Positions 16,758 to 27,196 of a stretch of 64,000 nt of DNA are shown piece by piece. Source of the DNA: Longitalea arenae (GTDB lineage Bacteria > Bacteroidota > Bacteroidia > Chitinophagales > Chitinophagaceae); contig NZ_JAFFJX010000001.1 of assembly GCF_016924755.1 (NCBI RefSeq), positions 372,001 through 436,000 on the forward strand, given 5' to 3'. How positions within the stretch are numbered: position 1 is the stretch's first letter; every line of letters begins with the position of its first letter. The notes under the pieces are model-generated. The model searched no databases. It was not told where the DNA came from and was given only the letters and a program-made list of their open reading frames with translations. The position numbers and the translations under genes were made by a program.

Positions 16758-19700
16758 TTAAAATGTTAAGTTCAATTTAGTGCCCAGGGTAAAATTCACC
16801 AGGCTTTCTTCACGCGATAAGGCAACAGTGGCAGATACAAGCACCATGTTATAAGGTACATAATAGAAGCCACCACCATAGGCATAATGCCATTTACGGC
16901 TGCTTTCCCCTTTTAACCAAACCCGGCCTATATCATTAAATGCGACCAAACCAACCTGGCCCGGAAAAACATATGATTTACTATCGAACAGCTTTACCCG
17001 AAATTCAAGACTGGCATACGCCAGGCCATGTCCGGCAAAGCGATTTTTCCTGAATCCCCGTAAATAATTATTTGCCCCCAGGGTCAAAGCCTGAAAATAT
17101 TCGAGGCTGTCGCTGAAGATGCGGCCCGCACCGACTCTTAAAACGGTCACCCATCTTGCCGGAAAGCTCATGCTGGCATATACCTGCATATCTGATTCCA
17201 GTTTTGTCAATGGGTGGCTGTTATCGCTGAGTCCCTGTAAATGGGTGAAGGTGGTCAGCCAGCTGATGCCACGGGTAGGAAAGAGTTCGTCGTTCACATT
17301 GTTGATCCAAATGCCTGCTTTACCGCCTGCATAGGATTTTACCGAGTAAACTGCATTTGAATCCAATCCTATCAATGAGGGTTTGCCGAGAATATAATCT
17401 TTGTTATTCACCGGTTTATTCCAGTAGCGGTAATAGGATGGGCCTGCAAATACACTTAACACACCGGCCAGCTTTTTTCTGAACAGCACGTCTGCTTCCA
17501 CGTTCTTGAACCGGGCCCTGTAGTACCGGATGGTTGAATCTTCGTTGATCTTCGTTTCATTACCAAAGCCAAAGAAATTATTCAAAGCAGGGTCTTTCAG
17601 TTCTGCATTGATGGCTAAATCTATTCTTGGAAATACATCGACAAACAATCCACGATACCTGAACTGATAAGCACGTTGTGCTGCTGCAAACAAGGCAGAA
17701 AAGCGTTGTTCGGATGAATATGGATTCTTACGCCAGCCATACCGGCGGTACCATAATCCGAAACCAAACATAAATCCATCATCGGCATTCCAGCCTAGGT
17801 TTATACGGGGAAAATGGAAGATATTGAACTTGTATTCGTCAAAGTCGTAATCGTTCACCTTTGTATCGGTGCTGAACCGGGGCTTGGTATTTTTGCCCCT
17901 GGTCAGAAAATTCTTTTCTGTGCTGAGGTCATATACATAGCTTTTCATATTGCCCTGTACGTTAAAAGTATCGGCCCCCTTACCACCAATGATTCTTAGA
18001 AACGACTTGCCGGGCTTATTGGCCGAAATGTCGAACTTGTCATTGCCCCGGAAACCGAATAACCTGATCTCTTTTGTTTGTTTCGGATCGAACAGGCGAT
18101 CGTACATTACAAATCCGGAATCCTTTCCTTCATTCGTCAATACCTGCACGCGGAGGCTATCGCCCTGGTTATATACTTTGAACAATTCCGTTTTATTACT
18201 ACCCAGTACGGTTACCTGCTTAGCCAGGAAATCATAATATTTCAGGGATTGTTTTTGCAGCAGGTTGCGGCGACTGATCAACTTGTCGATGGTTTTCTGG
18301 CCATTGATGGCATAGATCTCGGGTGGCATTTGTTTAACGGCCTTTACAATGGCTGTATCGGGCAATTGCTTTCTGAAAACGGTGGTTATGGAATCCCACT
18401 CTTTTCTGTCGAGATCGTTTAAGAACAACCGGTCAAAATCTTTTGAAACAACTGATAAGTGGTTTACATCGGGAATTCTATATTTCAAACCTTTTAAAAA
18501 GGGCAGCCGTTTGCGGGAAATATAGGTGATCAGCAGGCCATCTGCTTTAAAAAAGGCCTGGTCACGGTCTTTTGGAATAGGATAATACAATTTGCCGCGG
18601 CCGGTATCACGTACGCCCCATTTCCATTGGTCCATGTGGCGGTCCCAGTCGGCAATCAGGATGTCGAGCAGGCGTGCTTTCAGCACTTCTTTTTGTAATA
18701 CACGTTTATCATTGTCTTCAATCAATTCGTTGAATACCTTGATGGAACTTTTGGTATCGGTTCCATCCCAAGAGGCGTCTTTTTCCTCCAGCATACAAAC
18801 TTTATTGGCGAAAACGGTACGGTACTGGCCAAAGTCAAGATCATCGGGCACCAGGTAAAATGTAGGGCTTGGATGAGGGATCTTAAGCGATGTTGCCATG
18901 GAGGCAACAGCCAAGGGTGCATAGGGATGGGCTGCCGAGATCATATCCTGTACAATTTCAGAGGCCATGGTGTTGCGCAGGTTCTCGGGTAATGCCAGTT
19001 CCGGGTCTTTGTCGATGGTGCGTAAAGTCCATTGCTTTCCGTTCTTGTCTTCCAGCGTCAATGATTTGGTTTGTTTACCCCCACCCATACTTTTGATCGT
19101 AAAACCGCCGTGTTCTTCTTTGAGGCGGAATACTTTCAGGTTCACCGGGGTTGACCAAATGTTACGGTAATTGTTGCCCAGGATCAGCCGCTTTAATCTT
19201 GAAGCATCCTTGTACCGGTTACTTGCCGGGGAAACATGGTAATCGGTATAGGGCGGGATCTTTACTTTGGCAGTGTCTTCGGCCAGTTCAGGCAGCTTTG
19301 TGAGGTCGATGATGTTTTTCGAATAAGCCTCTCTTGCAATTGCCGAATCAACATTTACAGTATAGAATTTGGCACGTACATTTTTATTTTTTGAAACCTC
19401 AAGAACGGCAAAACCCAGTTCGGCTGCGGTGAACAACGAGTTCTTGCTGTCTTCTACCCGGCTGGTTTGACAACCCGATCCGCTCACAATATAATAGTGG
19501 TTGGTATCTTTGAGCAATTGCAGGCTATGGTCATGACCGGCTGCATAAATTACATTGGGATATAGTTTGGTTTCTGCCCGTATGCTATTCACCATATTTG
19601 TGTAGGTAGGATGGCTGATATCCTGCGGACTGCCGAAAACGCTTCGGCTGATAGGATAAATTGATCCTATAACAGGCAGGGGTATGTATAACTTTTTTCG

Positions 19701-20399
19701 CAGATCGGTGAAAGGAAAAATATGTTGCTTGATACCGAAGTAGCCGCCATGGATACCATTGCTCATAAAAGGGTGGTGGCAGGCCATGATTACAAGTTTA
19801 CTCCTGTTCTTGTTCAGCAGTTCTGACAGCTGGATCTTGAACTCGCTTTCTGTTTTACACTCACAGTCCCATTCAATGCCGGGTTTTTCATGCGGGTGTA
19901 AGAACCACTGGCTGTCGAAAACGATCATTACCACATCATCGCTGATGGGCACCTCTACAGGGCCGGGACAACCTTCGCTGGGAACAAAGGCAACTTTGTT
20001 CTCTTTCATAAGGTTTACATAGGCTTCCTGGCGCAACAGGCTTTCCCAGCCATCTGCACTGCCATTGGCCCAGTCGTGGTTGCCGGGAACCATGTAAACC
20101 TGCGCCGGGGTATTGGCAGCTACTGCCATTTGCGAGTCGAGCACTGTTCTTGACAGTACATAGTCTACAGCTCCTTCATCGGGCAGGCCATGCCGGTATA
20201 AATTATCACCCAGGTAAACGATGGTGGTTTTTTTATCAGGGAACAAGTGATTTTTCACTGCTGAGGCAACAGGGTGTTTGCCATTGGCCAAAGCGCCGCC
20301 ATCGCCAATTAAAATGATCCGTGCAGTCACTGAATCGTCGGTTTGGGCAAATAATACGTGGCTGGCAAATAGCATATATAGAGCAAACAGGTACTTCAT
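16758..20399 (-). CDS. Secreted calcineurin-like metallophosphatase with a central unknown domain and C-terminal BamA/TamA-type outer-membrane barrel
   Basis: 1213 aa. Signal peptide 1-18 (cleavage near LFAQ). Metallophosphoesterase domain ~25-370 with the metal motifs GDGG (32-35), GDN (64-66), GNHDW (106-110) and a later GHDH (~290). The central region (~400-780) is unassigned but contains ADWDRHMDQWKWG (~586-600) and PKDRDQAFF (~608-616), which look like acidic/His catalytic or nucleotide-binding motifs of secreted kinase-like folds; this is a tentative reading. The C-terminal ~370 residues form an Omp85-type barrel with LRGFRKNRFAG (~1115) and a final ...LNLTF. The start overlaps the upstream gene by ATGA. 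It probably displays a phosphatase at the outer membrane. Confidence 0.85.
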   Translation of the reverse strand: MKYLFALYMLFASHVLFAQTDDSVTARIILIGDGGALANGKHPVASAVKNHLFPDKKTTIVYLGDNLYRHGLPDEGAVDYVLSRTVLDSQMAVAANTPAQVYMVPGNHDWANGSADGWESLLRQEAYVNLMKENKVAFVPSEGCPGPVEVPISDDVVMIVFDSQWFLHPHEKPGIEWDCECKTESEFKIQLSELLNKNRSKLVIMACHHPFMSNGIHGGYFGIKQHIFPFTDLRKKLYIPLPVIGSIYPISRSVFGSPQDISHPTYTNMVNSIRAETKLYPNVIYAAGHDHSLQLLKDTNHYYIVSGSGCQTSRVEDSKNSLFTAAELGFAVLEVSKNKNVRAKFYTVNVDSAIAREAYSKNIIDLTKLPELAEDTAKVKIPPYTDYHVSPASNRYKDASRLKRLILGNNYRNIWSTPVNLKVFRLKEEHGGFTIKSMGGGKQTKSLTLEDKNGKQWTLRTIDKDPELALPENLRNTMASEIVQDMISAAHPYAPLAVASMATSLKIPHPSPTFYLVPDDLDFGQYRTVFANKVCMLEEKDASWDGTDTKSSIKVFNELIEDNDKRVLQKEVLKARLLDILIADWDRHMDQWKWGVRDTGRGKLYYPIPKDRDQAFFKADGLLITYISRKRLPFLKGLKYRIPDVNHLSVVSKDFDRLFLNDLDRKEWDSITTVFRKQLPDTAIVKAVKQMPPEIYAINGQKTIDKLISRRNLLQKQSLKYYDFLAKQVTVLGSNKTELFKVYNQGDSLRVQVLTNEGKDSGFVMYDRLFDPKQTKEIRLFGFRGNDKFDISANKPGKSFLRIIGGKGADTFNVQGNMKSYVYDLSTEKNFLTRGKNTKPRFSTDTKVNDYDFDEYKFNIFHFPRINLGWNADDGFMFGFGLWYRRYGWRKNPYSSEQRFSALFAAAQRAYQFRYRGLFVDVFPRIDLAINAELKDPALNNFFGFGNETKINEDSTIRYYRARFKNVEADVLFRKKLAGVLSVFAGPSYYRYWNKPVNNKDYILGKPSLIGLDSNAVYSVKSYAGGKAGIWINNVNDELFPTRGISWLTTFTHLQGLSDNSHPLTKLESDMQVYASMSFPARWVTVLRVGAGRIFSDSLEYFQALTLGANNYLRGFRKNRFAGHGLAYASLEFRVKLFDSKSYVFPGQVGLVAFNDIGRVWLKGESSRKWHYAYGGGFYYVPYNMVLVSATVALSREESLVNFTLGTKLNLTF

Positions 20400-21253
20400 G
20401 GTTTCACTTTCTTGTTATATTTAAAAAATAGGAGGTTTGCTACGCCGCGGTCAGCCGCTTCATTGGAGATGATCATGTCTCCTTCCGGCGTAAAAGTAAT
20501 TCCTTCCGGTTGTTTGAAAAGAGCGGCATCAAGATGATATGTTTGTTTCACCTGGCCTTTACGGTCGGTTATTACCAGTAGTTTATTTACTGATGATACA
20601 ATGAACAGTTCATTGGTAACAGGGTGAATGGCTGCGGCAGAGGGTTTAAATTTTATTTTTTTTTCTCCTATCATGTTGGCAATGGCCGTTACATTGATCG
20701 AAGAAGAGTCATCGAGCCGCTTATAAAGCAGGTTAAAATAATAAGCGGTAAGGGCTTTCTTTTTATCTGTTTCACAGTCCTTGCAGATCAGAATAAGTTT
20801 GAACAGCCGCGGGTCATAGTACAGGATCTCAAATTCATTACCTGAAGCCGGGAACTCCTGGTTCTGGGTGAGGATCTGGTTATGATCATCAAAAGTAAAA
20901 GCCGTTATATTACCATTGCTTTGCAACACATAAAACACTTTATCAACCATCACCAGGTCTTCATAATCGCCCTGGTTTGAAAATTTCCATTTCTGAATGG
21001 GTTTATTGCCTGTCAAAGGAATTTTGTACAACCAGCCGAATTCGTCGCCAATGGCAAATAGGCTCGTATCGCGTGCATAGAAGGCCACGCCCGAAATTTC
21101 GTCCAGCTCTACAGGTAATTTCAATAAGAAAGGTTTGTTCAGGTTGTAGCCATCAGGACTTTTAAACGCAGGATTGTTATCGGCTGACGTAGAACAGCGG
21201 CTAAAGAAAATAACAATGAACAGGCATATGATGCACAGGTGTCTGTAAAGCAT
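20396..21253 (-). CDS. SdiA-regulated/YjiK-like beta-propeller lipoprotein
   Basis: 285 aa. N-terminal hydrophobic segment ending FFSRC (Cys20), a plausible but non-ideal lipobox. The rest reads as propeller blades: DEISGVAFYARDTSLFAIGDE, GDYEDLVMVDKVFYVLQSNG, HPVTNELFIVSSVNKLLVI, QPEGITFTPEGDMIISNEA, matching the SdiA-regulated family pattern. First gene of the four-gene minus-strand operon ending with the cyclase; its stop overlaps the next start by 4 bp. Family members are extracytoplasmic and of unknown ligand. Confidence 0.78.
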   Translation of the reverse strand: MLYRHLCIICLFIVIFFSRCSTSADNNPAFKSPDGYNLNKPFLLKLPVELDEISGVAFYARDTSLFAIGDEFGWLYKIPLTGNKPIQKWKFSNQGDYEDLVMVDKVFYVLQSNGNITAFTFDDHNQILTQNQEFPASGNEFEILYYDPRLFKLILICKDCETDKKKALTAYYFNLLYKRLDDSSSINVTAIANMIGEKKIKFKPSAAAIHPVTNELFIVSSVNKLLVITDRKGQVKQTYHLDAALFKQPEGITFTPEGDMIISNEAADRGVANLLFFKYNKKVKP

Positions 21254-21517
21254 AAAAAATCGAATGGCTCATAAGTTATATGTCAAAATCTGGTGCCATG
21301 GGCGGCCACTAATTGCATAACAATAGATGTTTTAGAATAGTGTAGAAATTCGTCTACAGTAGACCTTGTTGGCAGGAGAATAACTGATGGTTAATATGGT
21401 GCTTAAACTGGTTGCCTAAGCAGCAACATTCCTGGCTGTTCGCAAACAGAGCCATTGCTTATGAGCTTATCATCCCAATAATCTTTCAATTGACTTAGAC
21501 TGGTAAACGCGTACCCT

Positions 21518-22162
21518 CTATTTGCTCTTCAATTTTTGAAAGTATTTGCAGGCTGGCTTAATGCCGCAAATGTCGCATTTGGGATTGCGGGCAACACAAA
21601 TATAGCGGCCATGTAATATGAGCCAGTGATGAGCGATATGGATCAATTCGCGGGGAATGTGTTGAATGAGCTGTTTTTCAGTGGCCAATGGAGTTTTGGC
21701 CCCTATGGTTAATCCGATGCGGGCCGATACCCTGAAAACATGGGTGTCAACCGCCATATTCGGTTGCTGATCAACTACCGAGGTAATGACATTAGCGGTT
21801 TTCCTGCCTACGCCGGGCAGGGTCACCAGTTCTTCTACCGTCAGGGGAACCTGGCCATTGAACTGCTCCTGCAGCATTTTGGCCATCCCGATCAGATGTT
21901 TTGTTTTGTTGTTGGGGTATGAGATGCTCTTGATTAATGGGAACAGCTCATCAAAACTGGCTTTTGATAAACTGTTCGCATCCGGATATTTTTCAAAAAT
22001 AGCCGGTGTAGTCATGTTAACCCGCTTGTCGGTACATTGTGCCGACAGGATCACCGCCACCAATAGCTGGTAGGGGTTATCATACAGCAATTCGGTTTCC
22101 GCATCGGGTGCATGATGCAAAAAATAGTCAATTACAAACTGGTAACGTTGTTTTCTGGTCAT
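21518..22162 (-). CDS. nth: Endonuclease III (DNA glycosylase/AP lyase)
   Basis: 214 aa, the usual length. The helix-hairpin-helix LPGVGRKTANV (115-125) carries catalytic Lys121, and AVDTHVFRV holds catalytic Asp139. The C-terminal [4Fe-4S] cysteines are Cys189, 196, 199 and 205 (C-x6-C-x2-C-x5-C). It removes oxidised pyrimidines in base-excision repair. Stands alone with ~95 bp before the next gene. Confidence 0.97.
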   Translation of the reverse strand: MTRKQRYQFVIDYFLHHAPDAETELLYDNPYQLLVAVILSAQCTDKRVNMTTPAIFEKYPDANSLSKASFDELFPLIKSISYPNNKTKHLIGMAKMLQEQFNGQVPLTVEELVTLPGVGRKTANVITSVVDQQPNMAVDTHVFRVSARIGLTIGAKTPLATEKQLIQHIPRELIHIAHHWLILHGRYICVARNPKCDICGIKPACKYFQKLKSK

Positions 22163-22256
22163 TCCTTCACGTAGAATGACTGCGAAATTAAGGGAGTGGA
22201 TTAATGTAGCCCAATGATTATTACATTATTGTGAGCTACCGGTTCTGCCTGAAGCT

Positions 22257-22496
22257 TTAAGCAGTTGCAATAGCCGATTCGCGGGCGTATTGCAAAACGT
22301 TCATAATAACTTCTGTTCTGGGAGATTCAACGATCTTATCCAGGTTACGGGCAGAGGCTTTTAATACTTCTAATTTTTCGCGAAGCGTCCAGTCTTCCTC
22401 CAATGCAGCTTCGATAGCGGCATTCATTGCCGGCGAGGTTTCTTTGTACAAATAGCGTAAAAGGTCCTCCGGTGTAAAGAGAATAGTCATAGGCAA
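22257..22496 (-). CDS. Small conserved-looking helical protein, unknown function
   Basis: 79 aa (or 77 from the second Met). Predicted to be fully helical and acidic (LFTPEDLLRYLYKETSP, AAIEAALEEDWTLREKLEVL, SPRTEVIMNVLQYARES). No cysteines or membrane segment. The composition and the clean start with downstream spacing support a real gene. No family recognised; a small adaptor or anti-sigma-like role cannot be shown. Confidence 0.6.
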   Translation of the reverse strand: MPMTILFTPEDLLRYLYKETSPAMNAAIEAALEEDWTLREKLEVLKASARNLDKIVESPRTEVIMNVLQYARESAIATA

Positions 22497-22664
22497 ACCA
22501 TTTATGTCCTTTAAAATTCCGAAAGAGTCAATTTCGGAGTCCGTCCGTGTTTAAAACGATATTTAGGTTTCTCTTATTGTGCAGGAAATTGGATGGGAGA
22601 TTGCTAATTCGGTGGAAAGATAAAAAAAGACGGTGAATGATGCAATAGAAGGCATCAAAACAAC

Positions 22665-22961
22665 TTATTCAGGTAATATGAACAAATCTTCATTGTCTTT
22701 CTTCATCCAGTATTTTTCGCGGGCATATTTTTCCAGCATCTCCGCATTCTGTTTCAGGTCGTCCAGCTCCTTTTGGGTGGTGTCGATCTGTTGAAGGTAG
22801 TAATCCCGGCTTTTTTCCAACTGCCTGAGTTCGTGGCGGTGTTTAAAGTGGGTGGTAATAATATCGCGGTCGTCAAAGAACAGCAACCATACCGAGAATA
22901 CCAGCAGGGTGAGGAAGTACTTGTTCTTAAGCCAGGATGGTATGTTTTTGAAAAGTTTCAA
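22665..22961 (-). CDS. Septum formation initiator FtsB/DivIC family protein
   Basis: 98 aa: short cytoplasmic N-terminus, TM helix ~14-30 (YFLTLLVFSVWLLFF), then a coiled coil (~38-80, HELRQLEKSRDYYLQQIDTTQ) and the conserved ...AREKYWMKKDNEDLFILPE end typical of FtsB/DivIC divisome proteins. It lies downstream of eno on the same strand, the arrangement also seen in many bacteria. The start is odd: the only usable codon is TTG at 22961 because an in-frame TAA lies six codons upstream, and this TTG is part of the AAGTTACAAG repeat. Confidence 0.85.
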   Translation of the reverse strand: MKLFKNIPSWLKNKYFLTLLVFSVWLLFFDDRDIITTHFKHRHELRQLEKSRDYYLQQIDTTQKELDDLKQNAEMLEKYAREKYWMKKDNEDLFILPE

Positions 22962-23085
22962 GTTACAAGTTTCAGGTTACAAGGGCACAATGATCAGCGT
23001 CCCCGATTACGGCTTACAGGTCCCCAGGTTACAAGTTATTAGGAATGTTTTGATTCCCTGTAACTTGTAACCTGTAACCTGCAAC
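22957..23085. repeat. AAGTTACAAG/CAGGTTACAAG-type repeat with inverted copies between eno and ftsB
   Basis: Left part (22957-22983) has direct near-copies of AAGTTACAAG and CAGGTTACAAG. The middle has one more (23026-23037). The right part (23057-23085) has the same word inverted (CTGTAACTTGTAACCTGTAACC). The arms can pair over ~20 bp. It fills nearly the whole eno-ftsB spacer and provides the ftsB start codon. A related word occurs at 33721-33748. Confidence 0.7.
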
Positions 23086-23091
23086 TATTCG

Positions 23092-24492
<1,401 letters not shown>

Positions 24493-25416
24493 TTACAATC
24501 CCTGTGTTGCGGTTAAACTTCTGAATACATCTTCCAAACTTTGTCCGCCCGATTGCAGCGAAACGATGTTGAGGTTATGTTGCAGGGCAAGTTCCAGCAG
24601 TTGCCTTTTGGCTTCGGTAGCGTCATGGCAAAGCAGCTCCCATTCATAGGTGCTGATCTTGCTGGCCGATTGTATGCTGCTCAATCTTTCGAGCCAGGCG
24701 GCCTCCAGGGGTTCTTTGAAGGTTACCCGCAGCAGGTTATTGCTGTCGACCTGCTGGCGCAGATTGCTTAATTTATCGTTGGCCACCAGTTTGCCGCGGT
24801 TAATGATGATCACACGGTCGCAAATTGCTTCCACTTCCTGTAAGATGTGCGAAGAAAATAATACCGTTTTATTTTGCCCCAGCGATTTTATTACTTCCCT
24901 GATCTCAATGATCTGGTTGGGGTCTAAGCCGGTAGTAGGTTCATCAAGGATCAATACTTCGGGATCATGAATGAGGGCGGCTGCCAGCCCTACCCGCTGT
25001 TTATATCCTTTCGACAGCTGGCCGATCTTCTTTTTACTTTCCAGGCTCAATCCAACGGTCTGGATCACGCCTTCGATGCGTTCTTTTTTTGTTTTTGGGG
25101 ATAGTTTATGCACATCTGCCACAAAATCGAGGTATTCACGAACATACTGATCGTAATACAGCGGATTGGCTTCGGGCAAATAGCCGATGGTGGTTTTGGC
25201 TTTCAACGGTTCCTGTTTCACTGGGATGCCCGATACAACAGCTTCACCTTCATCTGGCTGCAGATAGCCGGTGATGATCTTCATAGTCGTGGATTTACCG
25301 GCGCCATTGGGCCCCAAAAAGCCAACGATCTCCCCTTTATTTACAGTGAAGGTTATGTTATCGATCGCTTTTTGCTCACCATATAGTTTGGTAAGATTTT
25401 TTACTTCAATTGACAT
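24493..25416 (-). CDS. gldA: ABC transporter ATP-binding subunit, GldA type
   Basis: 307 aa from ATG 25416 (MSIEVKNLTKLYGEQ); the longer in-frame extension is not conserved-looking. Walker A GPNGAGKST (35-43), signature LSKGYKQRVGLA, Walker B LILDEPTTGLDP, then a C-terminal ~70-residue domain. The sequence matches the GldA gliding-motility ATPase group rather than generic multidrug ATPases (GYLPEANPLYYDQYVREYLDF). The gldF/gldG permease genes are not adjacent, which is also common when gldA is unlinked. Assignment as gldA rather than a close paralogue is likely, not certain. Confidence 0.8.
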   Translation of the reverse strand: MSIEVKNLTKLYGEQKAIDNITFTVNKGEIVGFLGPNGAGKSTTMKIITGYLQPDEGEAVVSGIPVKQEPLKAKTTIGYLPEANPLYYDQYVREYLDFVADVHKLSPKTKKERIEGVIQTVGLSLESKKKIGQLSKGYKQRVGLAAALIHDPEVLILDEPTTGLDPNQIIEIREVIKSLGQNKTVLFSSHILQEVEAICDRVIIINRGKLVANDKLSNLRQQVDSNNLLRVTFKEPLEAAWLERLSSIQSASKISTYEWELLCHDATEAKRQLLELALQHNLNIVSLQSGGQSLEDVFRSLTATQGL

Positions 25417-25499
25417 AGTATGAGTGCTAATACCGGTAGCGGCCAGGCAAATTGTAGCAAGCCGAAAGACCAGGCAGGTACAAATATAGGGCACATTGG

Positions 25500-26696
25500 C
25501 TAATTGGCTAATTGGCAAACAGCTATTTTGGAGTCGGCCGTGCCGTAATATAACAGCCATTTATTGTTGAAATGCACCAGGCCTTCTACAAAACAAACCC
25601 TGTTTACCTGTCCGCTCACTTCGTAGGGTTTATCTGGTTGAATGAACCAGCTTTCCATGCGTTGTACAACCTGGGTGGGGTCATTTTTATGTAGCAGGAC
25701 CTGCGAAGCTGCATAGGTGCCTTCCGGTAAGCTGCTGTCGCCTATAGCAGGAATGTTACGGCTATTGTACAGGAGAAGAATGCCTTTGTCTGTTAGCATG
25801 GCCGGTGGGCCGGGTTCTACCAGGTCGCTGTCAAATTTTTTAGGTCTGGGGCCAAATACGGTTTTTATTTCGGGTATGTCCTTGGCGTAATGGCGCAGTG
25901 GAATAGTCGCTTTTTCTCCCGGTGAATATAAAACCGGTTCCCAATTCCGGAGGTCATTCGAAGTGGCTGCCCAAATGTTTACATCACCCCAATACATCCA
26001 GTATTTACCCTTGATCTTTTGGGCAATGATATTTCCATTTTCATATTTAGAAACGATGGCTCCTGACTTTGACCAGGTATTGAGGTATTTGCCATTAAAG
26101 GCCCTGGCAAATGCGGGCCCGTGTTTGGTCCATCGCAGCAAGTCTTTGGAAGAGGCCACCATTAAGCGCGCGGTTTTCCCGTCATAAGCGGTGTATGTCA
26201 TAAAATAAGTGCCGCTGCTGTCCTGCACCACCCGTGGATCTTCACAGCCCCCTTCCCACTCATATTTTTGCTGTTCATCGGGCGCGGGGTAAAGAACCGG
26301 TTGGGCAAAACGGGTGAAATGCAGCCCGTCGGTGCTTTCGGCAAGTCCTATGCGGGAAGTGCCGGCAAATTTGCCAATAGCGTCTTCGGCGCGGTAGAGC
26401 AGGAATACTTTCCCGTCTTTTACAATGGCGGCAGGATTGAATACATCTTTTGCTTCCCATTTTATGGATCGCCTGCGCACAGGACAGATAAACGTTCCAT
26501 TACCGGGTTGAAGGATGGGATTAACAGCGTCTGTTTTTACAAATGGCAGTAGCATCCAGCTGCTGTCTGCAGCCGATCTGGTGGTTGATAGATCCTGTTG
26601 TTTGGAGGCTGGTGGCTGGCAGGCGAGCAGGCAGCTCAATAAAACCAGCTGGCTGAATGCGATCGTAATTCTTATGGGCAGCGTTAGCATGAGCAT
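25500..26696 (-). CDS. GH130-type glycoside phosphorylase/hydrolase, lipoprotein
   Basis: 398 aa. Signal with lipobox LSCLLAC (Cys ~26), so it probably lies in the periplasm or at the cell surface. Five-bladed propeller features of GH130: NPAAIVKDGKVFLLYRAED, GLAESTDGLHF, the EGGCEDPRV motif with the general-acid Asp, and a late CFVEGLVHFNNKWLLYYGTADSKI. GH130 enzymes act on beta-mannosides, mostly by phosphorolysis; a secreted member more likely hydrolyses. The last residues QLAN and the TAG stop are encoded by a GGCTAATTGGCTAATTGG repeat. Confidence 0.85.
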   Translation of the reverse strand: MLMLTLPIRITIAFSQLVLLSCLLACQPPASKQQDLSTTRSAADSSWMLLPFVKTDAVNPILQPGNGTFICPVRRRSIKWEAKDVFNPAAIVKDGKVFLLYRAEDAIGKFAGTSRIGLAESTDGLHFTRFAQPVLYPAPDEQQKYEWEGGCEDPRVVQDSSGTYFMTYTAYDGKTARLMVASSKDLLRWTKHGPAFARAFNGKYLNTWSKSGAIVSKYENGNIIAQKIKGKYWMYWGDVNIWAATSNDLRNWEPVLYSPGEKATIPLRHYAKDIPEIKTVFGPRPKKFDSDLVEPGPPAMLTDKGILLLYNSRNIPAIGDSSLPEGTYAASQVLLHKNDPTQVVQRMESWFIQPDKPYEVSGQVNRVCFVEGLVHFNNKWLLYYGTADSKIAVCQLAN

Positions 26697-26843
26697 CTTG
26701 TTATGGTGAAGGTGGCAAGGGTAGACCCGTATGTAATTTACGTTTTTCGCATGTATAAGCTGTCGGGCTAATTACCCGCTATTTCTTACACAATGGGTTC
26801 CATATCCGGCTTAGTTGTTTATATTTAAGAGAGTTCTTATTTA

Positions 26844-27134
26844 ATGCGATTGTTTCTGGTCATAGCTACGCTATTGCTCTTTGCTGCTTACAGTAATCTG
26901 ATCCAGTTAGCTGATCTAACTGAGGTGGCTACCTTTGTGTTGTGTGAGGAACCCGAACCGGAAGAAGACAAATCGGAAAAAGAGTACAAGAAATATAAGT
27001 TCGATAAACATTCCAACGCCTTCGACTGTCCGTTCCTGTTGACTTACCTCTCCAATCAAATAAAATACTTTCACAGATCGGGCCTTTGTCTCAAAGGCCA
27101 TTGCGCACTTATTGACCAGCCTCCCGAAGTGTAA
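26844..27134 (+). CDS. Small secreted or membrane-anchored acidic protein upstream of a SulP gene
   Basis: 96 aa. Hydrophobic N-terminus (1-22), then a Glu/Asp/Lys cluster (CEEPEPEEDKSEKEYKKYKF) and scattered Cys/His (DCPFLLTYL, CLKGHCALI). It ends 62 bp before the SulP gene 27197. No family recognised. A similar small gene with a TM helix, acid-rich and Cys/His segments (31287-31661) sits upstream of the second SulP gene. Confidence 0.55.
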   Translation: MRLFLVIATLLLFAAYSNLIQLADLTEVATFVLCEEPEPEEDKSEKEYKKYKFDKHSNAFDCPFLLTYLSNQIKYFHRSGLCLKGHCALIDQPPEV

Positions 27135-27196
27135 GTGGAACATACGCTCCTTTTTCTTCATCAATTGTTTCACTGCAATAATTAATTAGTGTTATT

